In this document: positions 45,144-53,949 of the stretch, piece after piece | How the letters are laid out: every line of letters begins with the position of its first letter | Numbering within the stretch: the stretch's first letter is position 1 | NCBI GenBank assembly: GCA_900315265.1 | Contig: OMYN01000003.1 | Span: forward strand, 1-64,000 | DNA from: an uncultured Eubacteriales bacterium | GTDB taxonomy: Bacteria; Bacillota; Clostridia; Lachnospirales; Bianqueaceae | Direction of reading: 5' to 3' | DNA: 64,000 bases | The notes under the pieces: model-generated | Database searches by the model: none | Told to the model about the DNA's origin: nothing | The model's input: only the letters and a program-made list of their open reading frames with translations | Position numbers and translations under genes: made by a program

Positions 45144-46567
45144 TTCTCCGCCCTTTCCATAAAGGACCGGAACATCGATTCGCTCTCCTGATAGGTGAAC
45201 TTTTTACCTGTCCATATCTCAAAAGACCGGATCCCCTGGTAAAAGAGCATACTCAGTCCTCCGACCGCGGTCCCCCTGCCCTGACGCACTTTTTTCATGA
45301 AAGCCGTCTCGGAAGGATTGAACACCATATCCAGAGCAAAACGGATCTGGCTGTAAAACGTTTCTTCTCCCTCCGCCAGGCTGACCGGGAGCATGTCGAC
45401 ATTCGGCGCCATACCGGCGGATGTCGTGTTGAAAACAATAGTGAATTCTTCTTTGACCAGGTTTTCGGCGCTGACGGTCCTCAAACGGGTATCCTTATCT
45501 CCTCTTTGACGGATGCGATCCTGGAATTCCTTGACCAGGGCCTTGGCTTTGTCCTGAGTCCGGTTGAAAATCACGATCTCGGAAGCTCCCATCAGATAAG
45601 AAACGGCAACGGCGCTGTGGGCAGCTCCCCCGGCGCCTAAGATCAGCACTTTATGTCCCTTTACAGGCACTTTGGCCAGCTGGACCAGATGCGAAAAGCC
45701 GTCCACATCCGTGTTATAGCCGACGTACCCTTCCGGAGTCCATTTCAGAGTATTGACAGCCCCTACCAGCTGGGCGGAAGGATCGATCCGGCAGCACAGC
45801 TTCATGACTGCCTGCTTGTGAGGAATGGTCACATTGATGCCGGCAATATGAGCGGCATAGGCCCCCTTGATAAAGTCCTCCAGCCCTTCCTTTTTTACAT
45901 GAAGGGCTATGTAAGCATAATTTTCGTTGATGTGGTCGATAAGGATCTGATGAATGACCGGAGACAAGGTGTGGCCGATAGGATCTCCGATGACCCCGAA
46001 AAGAGTCGTATTACCGTCGATTCTCATGTCGGCCCTTCTGTCTTTGGAAGCCGCCAGCTTTTTAGGAACGATCCCCAGCTTGCGGATGATCCTGGCTTCT
46101 GCCTTGCGGCGGGCTTTGACCTGCTTCTCATCATGTTCCAGCGAGATGGGCCGGACTAAGATTCCGTAGCTGTTACTGCGCCTTGCCAGGTGGGCATCCA
46201 TAAAGACCTGATCGCCTATGACAGCGACCTTTCCCTTCAGATCCGGCGCCTGTTTCAAAAGTCTTTTGTAGCCGAACATCAAAGGTTTGGCTGCCCGGCT
46301 GGTCCCCTCTACCTGCAGCTGTTTTTTGATACTTTCCACCCGTTCAGAGCGGCCGTTGGACAGAAGCCAGACGGTAAAGCCCTTCTCCTTTAGGCGGGCA
46401 AACATTTCTTTTACCGGGACCGGGACCGTATCGGTGTCGAAGAGCATCAGGGTATTATCGATGTCGAACATCAACCCCCTGATCCCTTTTCCCCACAGGG
46501 CGTCGAAATCTATATCACTGACCGAAGCGACATATTCATCCGGTCTGAATCTTTCAATCATAACCAA
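45134..46567 (-). CDS. Fused YqeG HAD phosphatase - shikimate dehydrogenase (AroE)
   Basis: 477 residues. The N-terminal part (1-170) is a YqeG-type HAD phosphatase, as in phosphatidylglycerophosphate phosphatases (FDIDNTL with D35 and D37, LLSNGR, KP, GDQ). The C-terminal part (about 187-477) is AroE: GDPIGHTLSPVIH, K251 in NVTIPHK, D287 in NTDVDG, and GAGGAA (311-316) for NADPH. In Bacillus, yqeG and aroE are close but separate (with yqeH between), so this looks like fusion of neighbours. The reading frame is continuous, with a Lys/Arg-rich linker near 150-182. It starts 9 bases after hisI, in the his transcript. Confidence 0.92.
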   Translation of the reverse strand: MVMIERFRPDEYVASVSDIDFDALWGKGIRGLMFDIDNTLMLFDTDTVPVPVKEMFARLKEKGFTVWLLSNGRSERVESIKKQLQVEGTSRAAKPLMFGYKRLLKQAPDLKGKVAVIGDQVFMDAHLARRSNSYGILVRPISLEHDEKQVKARRKAEARIIRKLGIVPKKLAASKDRRADMRIDGNTTLFGVIGDPIGHTLSPVIHQILIDHINENYAYIALHVKKEGLEDFIKGAYAAHIAGINVTIPHKQAVMKLCCRIDPSAQLVGAVNTLKWTPEGYVGYNTDVDGFSHLVQLAKVPVKGHKVLILGAGGAAHSAVAVSYLMGASEIVIFNRTQDKAKALVKEFQDRIRQRGDKDTRLRTVSAENLVKEEFTIVFNTTSAGMAPNVDMLPVSLAEGEETFYSQIRFALDMVFNPSETAFMKKVRQGRGTAVGGLSMLFYQGIRSFEIWTGKKFTYQESESMFRSFMERAENCV

Positions 46568-46576
46568 TCCGGGCTA

Positions 46577-46921
46577 TTAGTAGCCTTCTTTCCCCTCTTC
46601 ATAGACCAGATGCTGGTCAAAGCAGGAATCCGTCCCCATATGACAGGCCGGTCCGTCTTTGTGCACCTGGATCAGCAGTGTATCTTCGTCACAGTCAGTC
46701 TCGATCGAGACCACATGCTGCACATGGCCGCTGGTTTCGCCCTTTCGCCACAGACATTTGCGGCTCCTTGACCAGAAACAGGTCCTTTTCTCCCTGAGCG
46801 TGATCATGAGGCTTTCTTCATTCATCCAGGCTACCATCAGCACCCGCTTGCTGTCCATATCCTGTACGACCGCAGGGATCAGTCCCTGGTCATTGTAATG
46901 GATCGTTTTCAGATCAAACAT
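46577..46921 (-). CDS. hisI: Phosphoribosyl-AMP cyclohydrolase
   Basis: 114 residues, with the zinc and catalytic signature [30 protein letters not shown] and [11 protein letters not shown]. It is the stand-alone HisI domain; the HisE pyrophosphatase domain that is often fused or adjacent is missing. Last gene of the histidine set. Confidence 0.95.
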   Translation of the reverse strand: MFDLKTIHYNDQGLIPAVVQDMDSKRVLMVAWMNEESLMITLREKRTCFWSRSRKCLWRKGETSGHVQHVVSIETDCDEDTLLIQVHKDGPACHMGTDSCFDQHLVYEEGKEGY

Positions 46922-46941
46922 AGCATCTTCCCTGATTTCTC

Positions 46942-47697
46942 TTACAGACGGACGCGGATGCCGTTATCGGCCAGATACTGCTTGAGCTCTTTGATATCCA
47001 CCGTCTTATAGTGAAAGATCGAAGCGGCCAGTCCGGCGCTTACCCAGGGCAGCTCTTTGAACAAGGTCAGGAAATCCTCTTTGCAGCCGGCTCCGCCGGA
47101 AGCAATGACCGGTACATGAACGTCCGAAAGGACATTCAGCATTTCCAGGTCGAATCCTTCTTTGACACCGTCCGTATCCATGCTGTTCAGTACGATCTCG
47201 CCGGCTCCCAGCTCCAGTCCCTGATGGACCCAGTCTTTAAGGAGCCTTCCGGTATCCTGGCGGCCTCCGTGAGTAAAGACGTGAAACTCGCCGCCGACTC
47301 TGGCGCAGTCGATGGACAGGACCACACACTGGTCTCCGTATTTATGAGCGCCTTCTTCGATCAGCTGAGGATCGGCCAAAGCACCGGAATTGACGCTTAC
47401 TTTATCGGCTCCGCTGGTCAGCACCCGGTCGAAATCGGCGATGGTGCTGATGCCCCCGCCTACGGTCAGGGGGATAAAAGTACGGGAAGCAACGTCCGAA
47501 ACCATGGACGTGAAGAGCTTGCGGCCCTCCGCCGAAGCAGTGATGTCATAAAAAACCAGCTCGTCAGCCCCGGAAGCATTGTAAAAAGAAGCCATGACAG
47601 CCGGGTCTTCAACGTCTTTGATCGACTGGAATTTGCGCCCTTTGACGACCCTGCCGTCGCGGATGTCCAGGCAGGGAATGATTCGTTTAGCCAGCAT
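46942..47697 (-). CDS. hisF: Imidazole glycerol phosphate synthase, cyclase subunit
   Basis: 251 residues, a (beta/alpha)8 barrel beginning [20 protein letters not shown] with the catalytic Asp in DIRDG and a second in SIDCARV. It pairs with HisH to make IGP and AICAR. It overlaps hisA by 11 bases. Confidence 0.97.
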   Translation of the reverse strand: MLAKRIIPCLDIRDGRVVKGRKFQSIKDVEDPAVMASFYNASGADELVFYDITASAEGRKLFTSMVSDVASRTFIPLTVGGGISTIADFDRVLTSGADKVSVNSGALADPQLIEEGAHKYGDQCVVLSIDCARVGGEFHVFTHGGRQDTGRLLKDWVHQGLELGAGEIVLNSMDTDGVKEGFDLEMLNVLSDVHVPVIASGGAGCKEDFLTLFKELPWVSAGLAASIFHYKTVDIKELKQYLADNGIRVRL

Positions 47698-48463
47698 CTT
47701 TGTCTCCTATCTCGATGGCCTTTTCAAGGTCGATCCGTCCTTCGTAAATGGCTTTGCCGATGATGGCACTTCGAACGCCCATCTCTTTGAGCCTGCTGAT
47801 ATCGTCCATAGACGAGATCCCGCCCGACGCGGTGATCTCCATCGAAAGTTCCCTTGTCAGTTCCCGGTACAGATCCAAATTGGTACCTGCCAGCATGCCG
47901 TCCTTGGAAATATCGGTATAGATGACACGCTTGACCCCTTCCTTCTGCAGCTTACGGCAGAAATCCAGGCCGCTCAGACTTGTCACATCCATCCATCCCT
48001 GAACGGCCACCTTACCGTTCAGCGCATCGACTCCGATGACGACAGCCGGACCGTATTCTGCGATCATGCTCCTGGTAAAATCGGGATCTTTAACAGCGCC
48101 CGTGCCCAGTATGACATGGTCGATGCCGATCGCAAGATAATCCTCGATCCTTTCGCGGCTGCGGATGCCTCCGCCTACCTCCAGTTCCAGCGCTTTTGTC
48201 CCGTTTTTTTCGGCATACTGCCGGTTAAGGGCCGCTATCTTTTTGATCGTATCAAAGTTGACGGAATAGCCCTCGCGGGCGCCGTCCAGATCCACCATAT
48301 GAAGGTGGCGGGCACCCTTGCTGACAAAGTAGGAAAAAATCTCTTCAGGATCCCGGAAATAGACCTTGACCTTTTGATAATCGCCCTTGGTCAGCCGGAC
48401 AGCCTGTCCCTGAAGTAGATCGATAGCCGGCCAGATCTCAAGCCTCTTTGCCAAGCCGGTCAT
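47687..48463 (-). CDS. hisA: ProFAR isomerase
   Basis: 258 residues, HisF-like barrel, with PAIDLLQGQAVRL at the N-terminus, the catalytic Asp in IDLLQG and another in YTDISKDGML. It converts ProFAR to PRFAR. The start overlaps the hisH stop by 4 bases. Confidence 0.96.
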   Translation of the reverse strand: MTGLAKRLEIWPAIDLLQGQAVRLTKGDYQKVKVYFRDPEEIFSYFVSKGARHLHMVDLDGAREGYSVNFDTIKKIAALNRQYAEKNGTKALELEVGGGIRSRERIEDYLAIGIDHVILGTGAVKDPDFTRSMIAEYGPAVVIGVDALNGKVAVQGWMDVTSLSGLDFCRKLQKEGVKRVIYTDISKDGMLAGTNLDLYRELTRELSMEITASGGISSMDDISRLKEMGVRSAIIGKAIYEGRIDLEKAIEIGDKDAG

Positions 48464-49104
48464 AAGGTCTCTCCCACTGTTTCACCGCAAAGGCGGGCAA
48501 AGTTTTTCAACATGACCAGGCCCTTTTGGCCGCTTTTTTCCGGATGATACTGAGTACCGAACACATTTTTCTCCTGTACCAGGGCCGGTACCTGAACGCC
48601 CTCATAGGAGGCATAAGCCTTCAGGCTCTTTTGGCAGTCTTTGGCATAAAAGGAATGAACGAAATAGACGAAGGTCCCTTCCTCGATCCCGTCCAGCAGG
48701 GGACTGGGGCTGCCTGTATAGATCAGGCTGTTCCATCCCATGTGAGGGACCAGCGCCTTGGGATTTTCGATGTCTTTGCGCAGAGAATCCACATATCCCT
48801 TGATCAGGCCCAGGCCCCGGTGCTCTCCGTATTCATAGCTTTTTTCAAAAAGAAGCTGCATGCCGAGACAGATGCCCAGAAAAGGCTTGCCTGACCCGGC
48901 CGCTTCTAGAAGAGGCTGCCTGAGGCCGTATTCCGTCAGTTTATCCGCAGCATCTCCGAAAGCACCGACGCCGGGCAGGATAACACCGTCCGACTGACTT
49001 ATGACCTGGGGATCCCGGGTCAGCTGACTGTCGATCCCCAGGGCTTTCAGGGAAGCTTTGAGCGAAAACAGGTTTCCGCAGTCGTAATCGATCACCGCAA
49101 TCAT
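48460..49104 (-). CDS. hisH: Imidazole glycerol phosphate synthase, glutaminase subunit
   Basis: 214 residues, class I glutamine amidotransferase with the nucleophile Cys in LGICLGMQLLF and the His-x-Glu pair in TQYHPEKSGQ. It supplies ammonia to HisF. Confidence 0.97.
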   Translation of the reverse strand: MIAVIDYDCGNLFSLKASLKALGIDSQLTRDPQVISQSDGVILPGVGAFGDAADKLTEYGLRQPLLEAAGSGKPFLGICLGMQLLFEKSYEYGEHRGLGLIKGYVDSLRKDIENPKALVPHMGWNSLIYTGSPSPLLDGIEEGTFVYFVHSFYAKDCQKSLKAYASYEGVQVPALVQEKNVFGTQYHPEKSGQKGLVMLKNFARLCGETVGETL

Positions 49105-49158
49105 GCCGTTCTCCTTTCGTTACACGGATCCGTTACGCGAAATGTAAAACAAATGAGG

Positions 49159-49746
49159 TTACAAAATACCTTTCGTCGACGGGATCTGATCTTTCTTAAG
49201 AGGATCGATGGCGCAGGCCATGGCAAGGGCCCTCCCGAAGGCCTTAAAGGCCCCCTCCAGGATATGATGGGTATTCTCCCCGTCAAGCTTTTTCATATGC
49301 AGGGCCATTTTCGCGTTATTGGCCACGGCCGTGAAAAATTCCCTGGCCAGTTCGGTATCAAAATTTCCCACCGTTTGAGCAGGCACGGGCACGTCATAGC
49401 GTATGGTCGGCCGGCCGCACAGATCGATCGAACACAAAAGCAAGGCCTCATCCATAGGCAGGACAAAGAAGCCGTAACGGTTGATGCCCCGGCAGTCTCC
49501 CAGCGCTTCCGACAAAGCCTGTCCCAGCGCGATCCCGGTATCTTCCACCGTATGGTGGGCGTCTACATACAGATCTCCCTCGGTTTCGATGGTCAGGTCC
49601 AATAAAGTCTGTTTGGCAAATTCATCCAGCATGTGATCGAAAAAACCGACACCTGTCTTATTGGAATACCTGCCGCTGCCGTCCAGGTCCAGTTCGATAT
49701 GGACCTTCGTTTCTTTTGTCTGACGATCGATTACTGCTTTACGCAT
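49159..49746 (-). CDS. hisB: Imidazoleglycerol-phosphate dehydratase
   Basis: 195 residues from ATG 49746, monofunctional (no phosphatase domain). Metal-binding histidines lie in FFDHMLDEF, DAHHTVEDTG and HHILEGAFK. The start lies inside the end of hisC (16-base overlap). A longer frame upstream to 49929 is entirely antisense-like material within hisC and is rejected. Confidence 0.96.
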   Translation of the reverse strand: MRKAVIDRQTKETKVHIELDLDGSGRYSNKTGVGFFDHMLDEFAKQTLLDLTIETEGDLYVDAHHTVEDTGIALGQALSEALGDCRGINRYGFFVLPMDEALLLCSIDLCGRPTIRYDVPVPAQTVGNFDTELAREFFTAVANNAKMALHMKKLDGENTHHILEGAFKAFGRALAMACAIDPLKKDQIPSTKGIL

Positions 49747-50810
49747 GTCGTCTCCTTTTCCGTGATCGAGAAAAGAGTTTTCAGAAAAACATCCATTTGT
49801 TGGTCGGTCCCTATGGTGACCCGGATACGGTCTGTGATCGCAGGATCCGAGAAATGGCGGACCAGGATGCCCTGCTCCTTGAGAGCTTCGTAGAGTTCCT
49901 GTCCCCCGATCTTGTCCGAACGCACCCACAAAAAGTTGGTCTTGGAATCCGTAAGGTCAAAACCATGAGCCCACAGTTCTTTTTTGACTCTTTCCCTGGT
50001 AGCCGTGATACGGCCGGTAATGTCACTGAAATAATCGGTATCCAGCATGGCCGCCCTGGCGGCTTCCAAAGAAAAGCGGCTGATGGTATAAGAGTTGAAA
50101 GAATTTTTGACCCGGTTCAGATAGTCGATCAGGTCCTTCTGACCCATGGCAAAACCGACACGGGCACCGGCCAGAGCCCTTGATTTAGAAAAGGTCTGAA
50201 TGACCAGCAGATTGGGATAGCGGCCGATCATGGGCACCATAGACTGAGCGCCGAAATCGACGTAAGCTTCGTCTACGATCATCAGCCGGTCCGGATGGCC
50301 TTTCAGGACCTCCTCCAGCTTTTGACATGGAAGCGCCAGTCCCGTCGGCGCGTTGGGGTTGCAGATGACCATAGGGCCGTTTCCGTCCTCCGCAATTTCT
50401 TCCAGCGGCAGGGACAGATCGTCTTTTAAAGCATGTACCCTGTAAGGAATATCCAGAAGACGGGCCCAGACAGGATAAAAACTATAGGAAATTGCGGCCG
50501 TTGTGATAGGAAGATCCTGCGACCCGAAGGCCATAAAGGAAAAGGCAAGGACTTCGTCACTGCCGTTCCCGATAAAGACCTGATCCGGTTCAAGGCCGTA
50601 TACCTGACTCACTGCCTGCCTGAGCAAACGGCAGGTCGGATCCGGATACAGCCTGAGGTCCTCCGTATGAGCCAGCTCGCTGCTGACTTTCGGTGACGGG
50701 GGATAGGGGCATTCGTTGGTATTCAACTTGATGTAGCGCTTATCCTGAGGCTGTTCGCCGGGCGTATAAGGCTCTACCCTTCTGGCCATCTGACTGGCAA
50801 AATCCGTCAT
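49731..50810 (-). CDS. hisC: Histidinol-phosphate aminotransferase
   Basis: 359 residues, fold type I PLP enzyme: IKLNTNECPYPPSP near the N-terminus, NPNAPTG, DEAYVDF, and the PLP lysine in TFSKSRALAGARVGF. It lies 2 bases after hisD. Confidence 0.96.
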   Translation of the reverse strand: MTDFASQMARRVEPYTPGEQPQDKRYIKLNTNECPYPPSPKVSSELAHTEDLRLYPDPTCRLLRQAVSQVYGLEPDQVFIGNGSDEVLAFSFMAFGSQDLPITTAAISYSFYPVWARLLDIPYRVHALKDDLSLPLEEIAEDGNGPMVICNPNAPTGLALPCQKLEEVLKGHPDRLMIVDEAYVDFGAQSMVPMIGRYPNLLVIQTFSKSRALAGARVGFAMGQKDLIDYLNRVKNSFNSYTISRFSLEAARAAMLDTDYFSDITGRITATRERVKKELWAHGFDLTDSKTNFLWVRSDKIGGQELYEALKEQGILVRHFSDPAITDRIRVTIGTDQQMDVFLKTLFSITEKETTCVKQ

Positions 50811-50812
50811 GA

Positions 50813-52111
50813 TCAGTCCTCCAAAGAACGCTTTTTATCCAGCCGCATCTCGGCCGCGCGGGCATGCGCGTCCAGTCCTTCGGCCCGGGCAAAGAGGGCA
50901 ATGTCTTTGGCAACGCCCTTTATGGCATCCTCCGTATAATAAGTGATCTGTGTCTTCTTAATAAAGTCATCCACCGACAGCGGGGACGAGAATTTGGCGG
51001 TCCCGCTGGTAGGAAGGGTATGATTGGGACCGGCCAGGTAATCGCCCAGAGGCTCGGTCGCGTAGGATCCTAAAAAGACAGAACCGGCGTTTTTGACATC
51101 CGGAAGCAGATCGAACGGTTTCTCGACCGAAAGCTCCAGATGCTCCGGAGCGATCTCATTGGCGACCTCGACCGCCTGCTTGAGCGAGTCGGTGACCAGG
51201 ATCTTTCCGTAATTTTCCAAAGAAGCCTTGGCAATGTCCCGGCGGGGCAGTTTTTCTACCTGTTCATAAAGCTCTTTTAGAGTCTCCTCGGCCACTTTCT
51301 GACTGGTGGTGACAAGGACTGCGCAGGCCAGTTTATCATGTTCCGCCTGGGAGAGAAGGTCGGCGGCCACCCACTTGGGATCGGCCTTGTCATCGGCAAC
51401 GACCAGTACTTCGGAAGGTCCGGCGATCATGTCGATGGCTACCTGGCCGTAGACCATCCGTTTGGCCATGGCCACAAAAATGTTTCCGGGTCCTACGATC
51501 TTATAGACATTGGGTATGCTTTCGGTCCCGTAGGTCAAAGCGGCAATGGCCTGAGCTCCGCCGACCTTGAAGACGCGGTCGACACCGGCCACGTAGGCGG
51601 CTGCCAGGATGGGATCCGAGATCGTTCCGTTATGAGACGGAGGCGATACCAGGACCAATTCTTTGACTCCGGCAATTTTGGCAGGTACTGCGTTCATCAG
51701 CACGGTCGAGGGGTAAGCAGCGGTGCCGCCCGGAACGTAGATGCCGACCTTCTCAATAGGGTTGATGATCTGACCCATCACAGCCCCTTCTTTATCATGG
51801 ATCAGAAAATCCTGCCTTACCTGATGCTGGTGGAAGGCACGGATATTATCGCGCGCCTCTTTCAGGACCCTTGCCAGCTCCGGATCGATGCGCTCGTAGG
51901 CCTCCTCCATCTCCTCCTGGCTGACCTCCAGCTCGGGAGTATCGGCGTGATCGAATTTCAGATTGTAGCGGCGCAGGGCTTCGTCGCCGTTTTCCTTAAC
52001 ATCAGCCAGGATATCGGCAACGGTCCGGTTGACCTCGTCATAGGCAAACTGGCTGCGCATAGGCACCAGATCCTGCCAGCCGGTCTCGGGAAGTTTGGTA
52101 ATGGTAATCAT
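50813..52111 (-). CDS. hisD: Histidinol dehydrogenase
   Basis: 432 residues; oxidises histidinol to histidine in two NAD steps. Signatures: IYVPGGTAAYPSTVLMN, KVGGAQAIAALTYGT, MIAGPSEVLVVAD, SQAEHDKLA and the C-terminal GPNHTLPTSGTAKF. The start overlaps hisG by 4 bases. Confidence 0.97.
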   Translation of the reverse strand: MITITKLPETGWQDLVPMRSQFAYDEVNRTVADILADVKENGDEALRRYNLKFDHADTPELEVSQEEMEEAYERIDPELARVLKEARDNIRAFHQHQVRQDFLIHDKEGAVMGQIINPIEKVGIYVPGGTAAYPSTVLMNAVPAKIAGVKELVLVSPPSHNGTISDPILAAAYVAGVDRVFKVGGAQAIAALTYGTESIPNVYKIVGPGNIFVAMAKRMVYGQVAIDMIAGPSEVLVVADDKADPKWVAADLLSQAEHDKLACAVLVTTSQKVAEETLKELYEQVEKLPRRDIAKASLENYGKILVTDSLKQAVEVANEIAPEHLELSVEKPFDLLPDVKNAGSVFLGSYATEPLGDYLAGPNHTLPTSGTAKFSSPLSVDDFIKKTQITYYTEDAIKGVAKDIALFARAEGLDAHARAAEMRLDKKRSLED

Positions 52112-52728
52112 GCTATCGTCTCCTTAATCGCACGCACGATCTGATCGATGCGGCCGTCATTAAAACGGTAGGAAGCTTTATTGACGATCAGACGGGCTGA
52201 AATATTCATAAATTTGGTTATCACTTTCAGATGGTTCTCGCGCAGGGTCGTACCGGTCTCCACTATATCCACGATCACGTCGGACAGACCGACGACCGGG
52301 GCCAGCTCAATGGACCCGTTCAGGTGGATAAAATCTGCGTCCCGGCCGATCGAGGCATAATAACTGCGGGCAATATGTTCAAACTTTGTAGCGACCCTGA
52401 CCTTGCGGTCATAATCTTCAACATAAGTCTGCGGTGCCGCCACGCACATAGAACATTTTCCGAAGCCCAGATCGACCATCTCGAAAACGTCGGCGCCTGA
52501 CTCCTCCAAAATATCCTTGCCGCAGACACCCAGGTCAGCTCCGCCTTTTTCCACATAAACAGCCACATCCGAGGGCTTGACCAGAAGATAGCGGATCCCG
52601 GCTTCTTCATTTTCAATGACAAGCTTTCTCCCGTAATCTTCCATTTCCGGAATGCCCAGGCCCGCCTGGTCCAGCAGACTGTATACTTTATCTCCCAGCC
52701 TTCCTTTGGGAAGAGCGATCGTCAGCAT
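52108..52728 (-). CDS. hisG: ATP phosphoribosyltransferase, short form
   Basis: 206 residues from ATG 52728 (AAGGAGG upstream), the short HisG that lacks the ACT domain and needs HisZ. It has MLTIALPKGRLG, PSDVAVYVEKGGADLGVCGKD and the PRPP loop DIVETGTTLREN. Confidence 0.96.
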   Translation of the reverse strand: MLTIALPKGRLGDKVYSLLDQAGLGIPEMEDYGRKLVIENEEAGIRYLLVKPSDVAVYVEKGGADLGVCGKDILEESGADVFEMVDLGFGKCSMCVAAPQTYVEDYDRKVRVATKFEHIARSYYASIGRDADFIHLNGSIELAPVVGLSDVIVDIVETGTTLRENHLKVITKFMNISARLIVNKASYRFNDGRIDQIVRAIKETIA

Positions 52729-52738
52729 CCATTCCTCC

Positions 52739-53683
52739 TTAGTCCCATAAGGGTGATAAAGCGTCCAGGTCAGCCGCAAAACCGATGGCGCCGGCGTTGG
52801 TATCTTCGCCTTTCAGGAATTTTCTTGCCAAAAGGTCATAGCGCCCTCCCGACAGGACCGGCCCCCAGCAGCCCCTGGCAAAGCCCTGGAATACAAGGCC
52901 GTTATAAAAATTCAGAGGATTGACCAGAGAAAAATCTACCACGACCGTATGATCATCGTCCTTTTCGATCCGATCGGCTTTTTCTGCCAGATCCTTTGCG
53001 GCATCCACTGCCGCCCGGTCAAGTCCTTCCTTCAGAACTTGCTGATAAACATTCTCCGCACTGCCGGAAAGTCCTGCCAGAAACCTCAGTTTATGAGACT
53101 CCTTGTCCGGGCATCCCAGCTGGCTGAGCTTATCTGCCAGCTCTTTCTGCATTTTCCGGCTGATCAGGTCCAGCAGGGTATTCTGGTCATCCTCTTCCAG
53201 ATGCTGATACCAGCTGTCGCTTTGTAAAAATCCGACGTGAGACAAGACAAGTACCGTCCGGCTGGGAAGGCCCATCAGGACCTGCTGGGCCAGAGAAAGG
53301 ACCGGCAGCGCCAGAGGGACCCTGTCTTTCCTTATCACCTCGCAGCCGATCTGCTGGTGAGCCTGGTACTGGTGAGTATCCCGCGTGTATCGGAAAACGT
53401 CTTCATGATAATATAATTTAAGGCTCTTTTCGGGGCGGGCGGCTGCCTGTTTCATAGCAGACAGCGTCACATCCGGCCTCAGGGCCATCAGGGTCCCGAA
53501 TGAATCCGTAAAGGTCAAAAGATGCAGACCGCCGACAAAAGCCCTGTTCTTGTCAAACAGTTCATATTCGTCAAAAGGGGCGAAATCGATCCGGCTGTAA
53601 CCTGCCTGTTTCAGCATGATTTCAAGCTTGACGGCAAATCGCTCTCTTGGACCTAACAAGTCGATCTCTTTTTGTGTCATCAT
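52739..53683 (-). CDS. hisZ: ATP phosphoribosyltransferase regulatory subunit HisZ
   Basis: About 314 residues from ATG 53683 (GGGAG upstream; the ATG at 53680 and an earlier one at 53701 are alternatives). It resembles the histidyl-tRNA synthetase catalytic core (motif 2-like YYHEDVFRYT, LSGGRYDLL) without an anticodon domain, which identifies HisZ rather than HisS. It forms the enzyme with short HisG. First gene of the histidine operon; shorter than typical HisZ (about 390). Confidence 0.93.
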   Translation of the reverse strand: MMTQKEIDLLGPRERFAVKLEIMLKQAGYSRIDFAPFDEYELFDKNRAFVGGLHLLTFTDSFGTLMALRPDVTLSAMKQAAARPEKSLKLYYHEDVFRYTRDTHQYQAHQQIGCEVIRKDRVPLALPVLSLAQQVLMGLPSRTVLVLSHVGFLQSDSWYQHLEEDDQNTLLDLISRKMQKELADKLSQLGCPDKESHKLRFLAGLSGSAENVYQQVLKEGLDRAAVDAAKDLAEKADRIEKDDDHTVVVDFSLVNPLNFYNGLVFQGFARGCWGPVLSGGRYDLLARKFLKGEDTNAGAIGFAADLDALSPLWD

Positions 53684-53695
53684 TATACTCCCATC

Positions 53696-53725
53696 CTGCA
53701 TTTTGCACGATTCTGCATTATGCAG
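53696..53725 (-). promoter_or_regulatory. Paired TGCAT repeats in the his leader
   Basis: On the plus strand a perfect palindrome CTGCATTATGCAG (53713-53725) and a near copy CTGCATTTTGCAC (53696-53708), 17 bases apart. They can also fold as one longer stem (TCCTGCAT/ATGCAGGA) that ends at the ribosome binding site. They may be repressor sites or a translational hairpin. Confidence 0.5.
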
Positions 53726-53737
53726 GATTATTGTAAA

Positions 53738-53766
53738 ATTATACGGTTTTAGCCTGTCAGCGTCAA
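53738..53766 (-). promoter_or_regulatory. Histidine operon promoter
   Basis: On the minus strand TTGACG (53766-53761), 17 bases, TATAAT (53743-53738). The leader is only about 45 bases, too short for a T-box. Confidence 0.8.
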
Positions 53767-53836
53767 GACCTGTCCTTGCTTTTAACCGGCCGCAAGGTGC
53801 TTCGTTTCAATATTTTAAATCAACTTAAATAACTTC

Positions 53837-53865
53837 TTGAATTTACCCTGAGCCTGTGTTATAGT
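53837..53865 (+). promoter_or_regulatory. Promoter of the sugar isomerase/dehydrogenase cluster
   Basis: TTGAAT (53837-53842), 17 bases, TATAGT (53860-53865). Confidence 0.7.
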
Positions 53866-53877
53866 CACCAATAGATT

Positions 53878-53931
53878 CCATGTCAAAACCATGACATGGC
53901 ATAACCATGAATTTTGTTCATAGCGTTATGC
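53878..53931 (+). promoter_or_regulatory. Two inverted repeats in the leader, probable operator or hairpins
   Basis: CCATGTCA (53878-53885) pairs with TGACATGG (53892-53899). Then GCATAAC (53899-53905) pairs with GTTATGC (53925-53931), with ATGAA/TTCAT nested inside. They lie between the predicted transcript start and the AGGAGG of the first gene. Position fits a repressor operator or translation-controlling stems. Confidence 0.6.
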
Positions 53932-53949
53932 TATACAGGAGGTGCTAGT

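Noticed and set aside
49747-49929. N-terminal extension of hisB
   Set aside because: It lies wholly within hisC in another frame, and HisB normally begins near the ATG at 49746.
53684-53766. T-box leader for the histidine operon
   Set aside because: The distance from promoter to start is under 60 bases and no specifier or T-box sequence is present.
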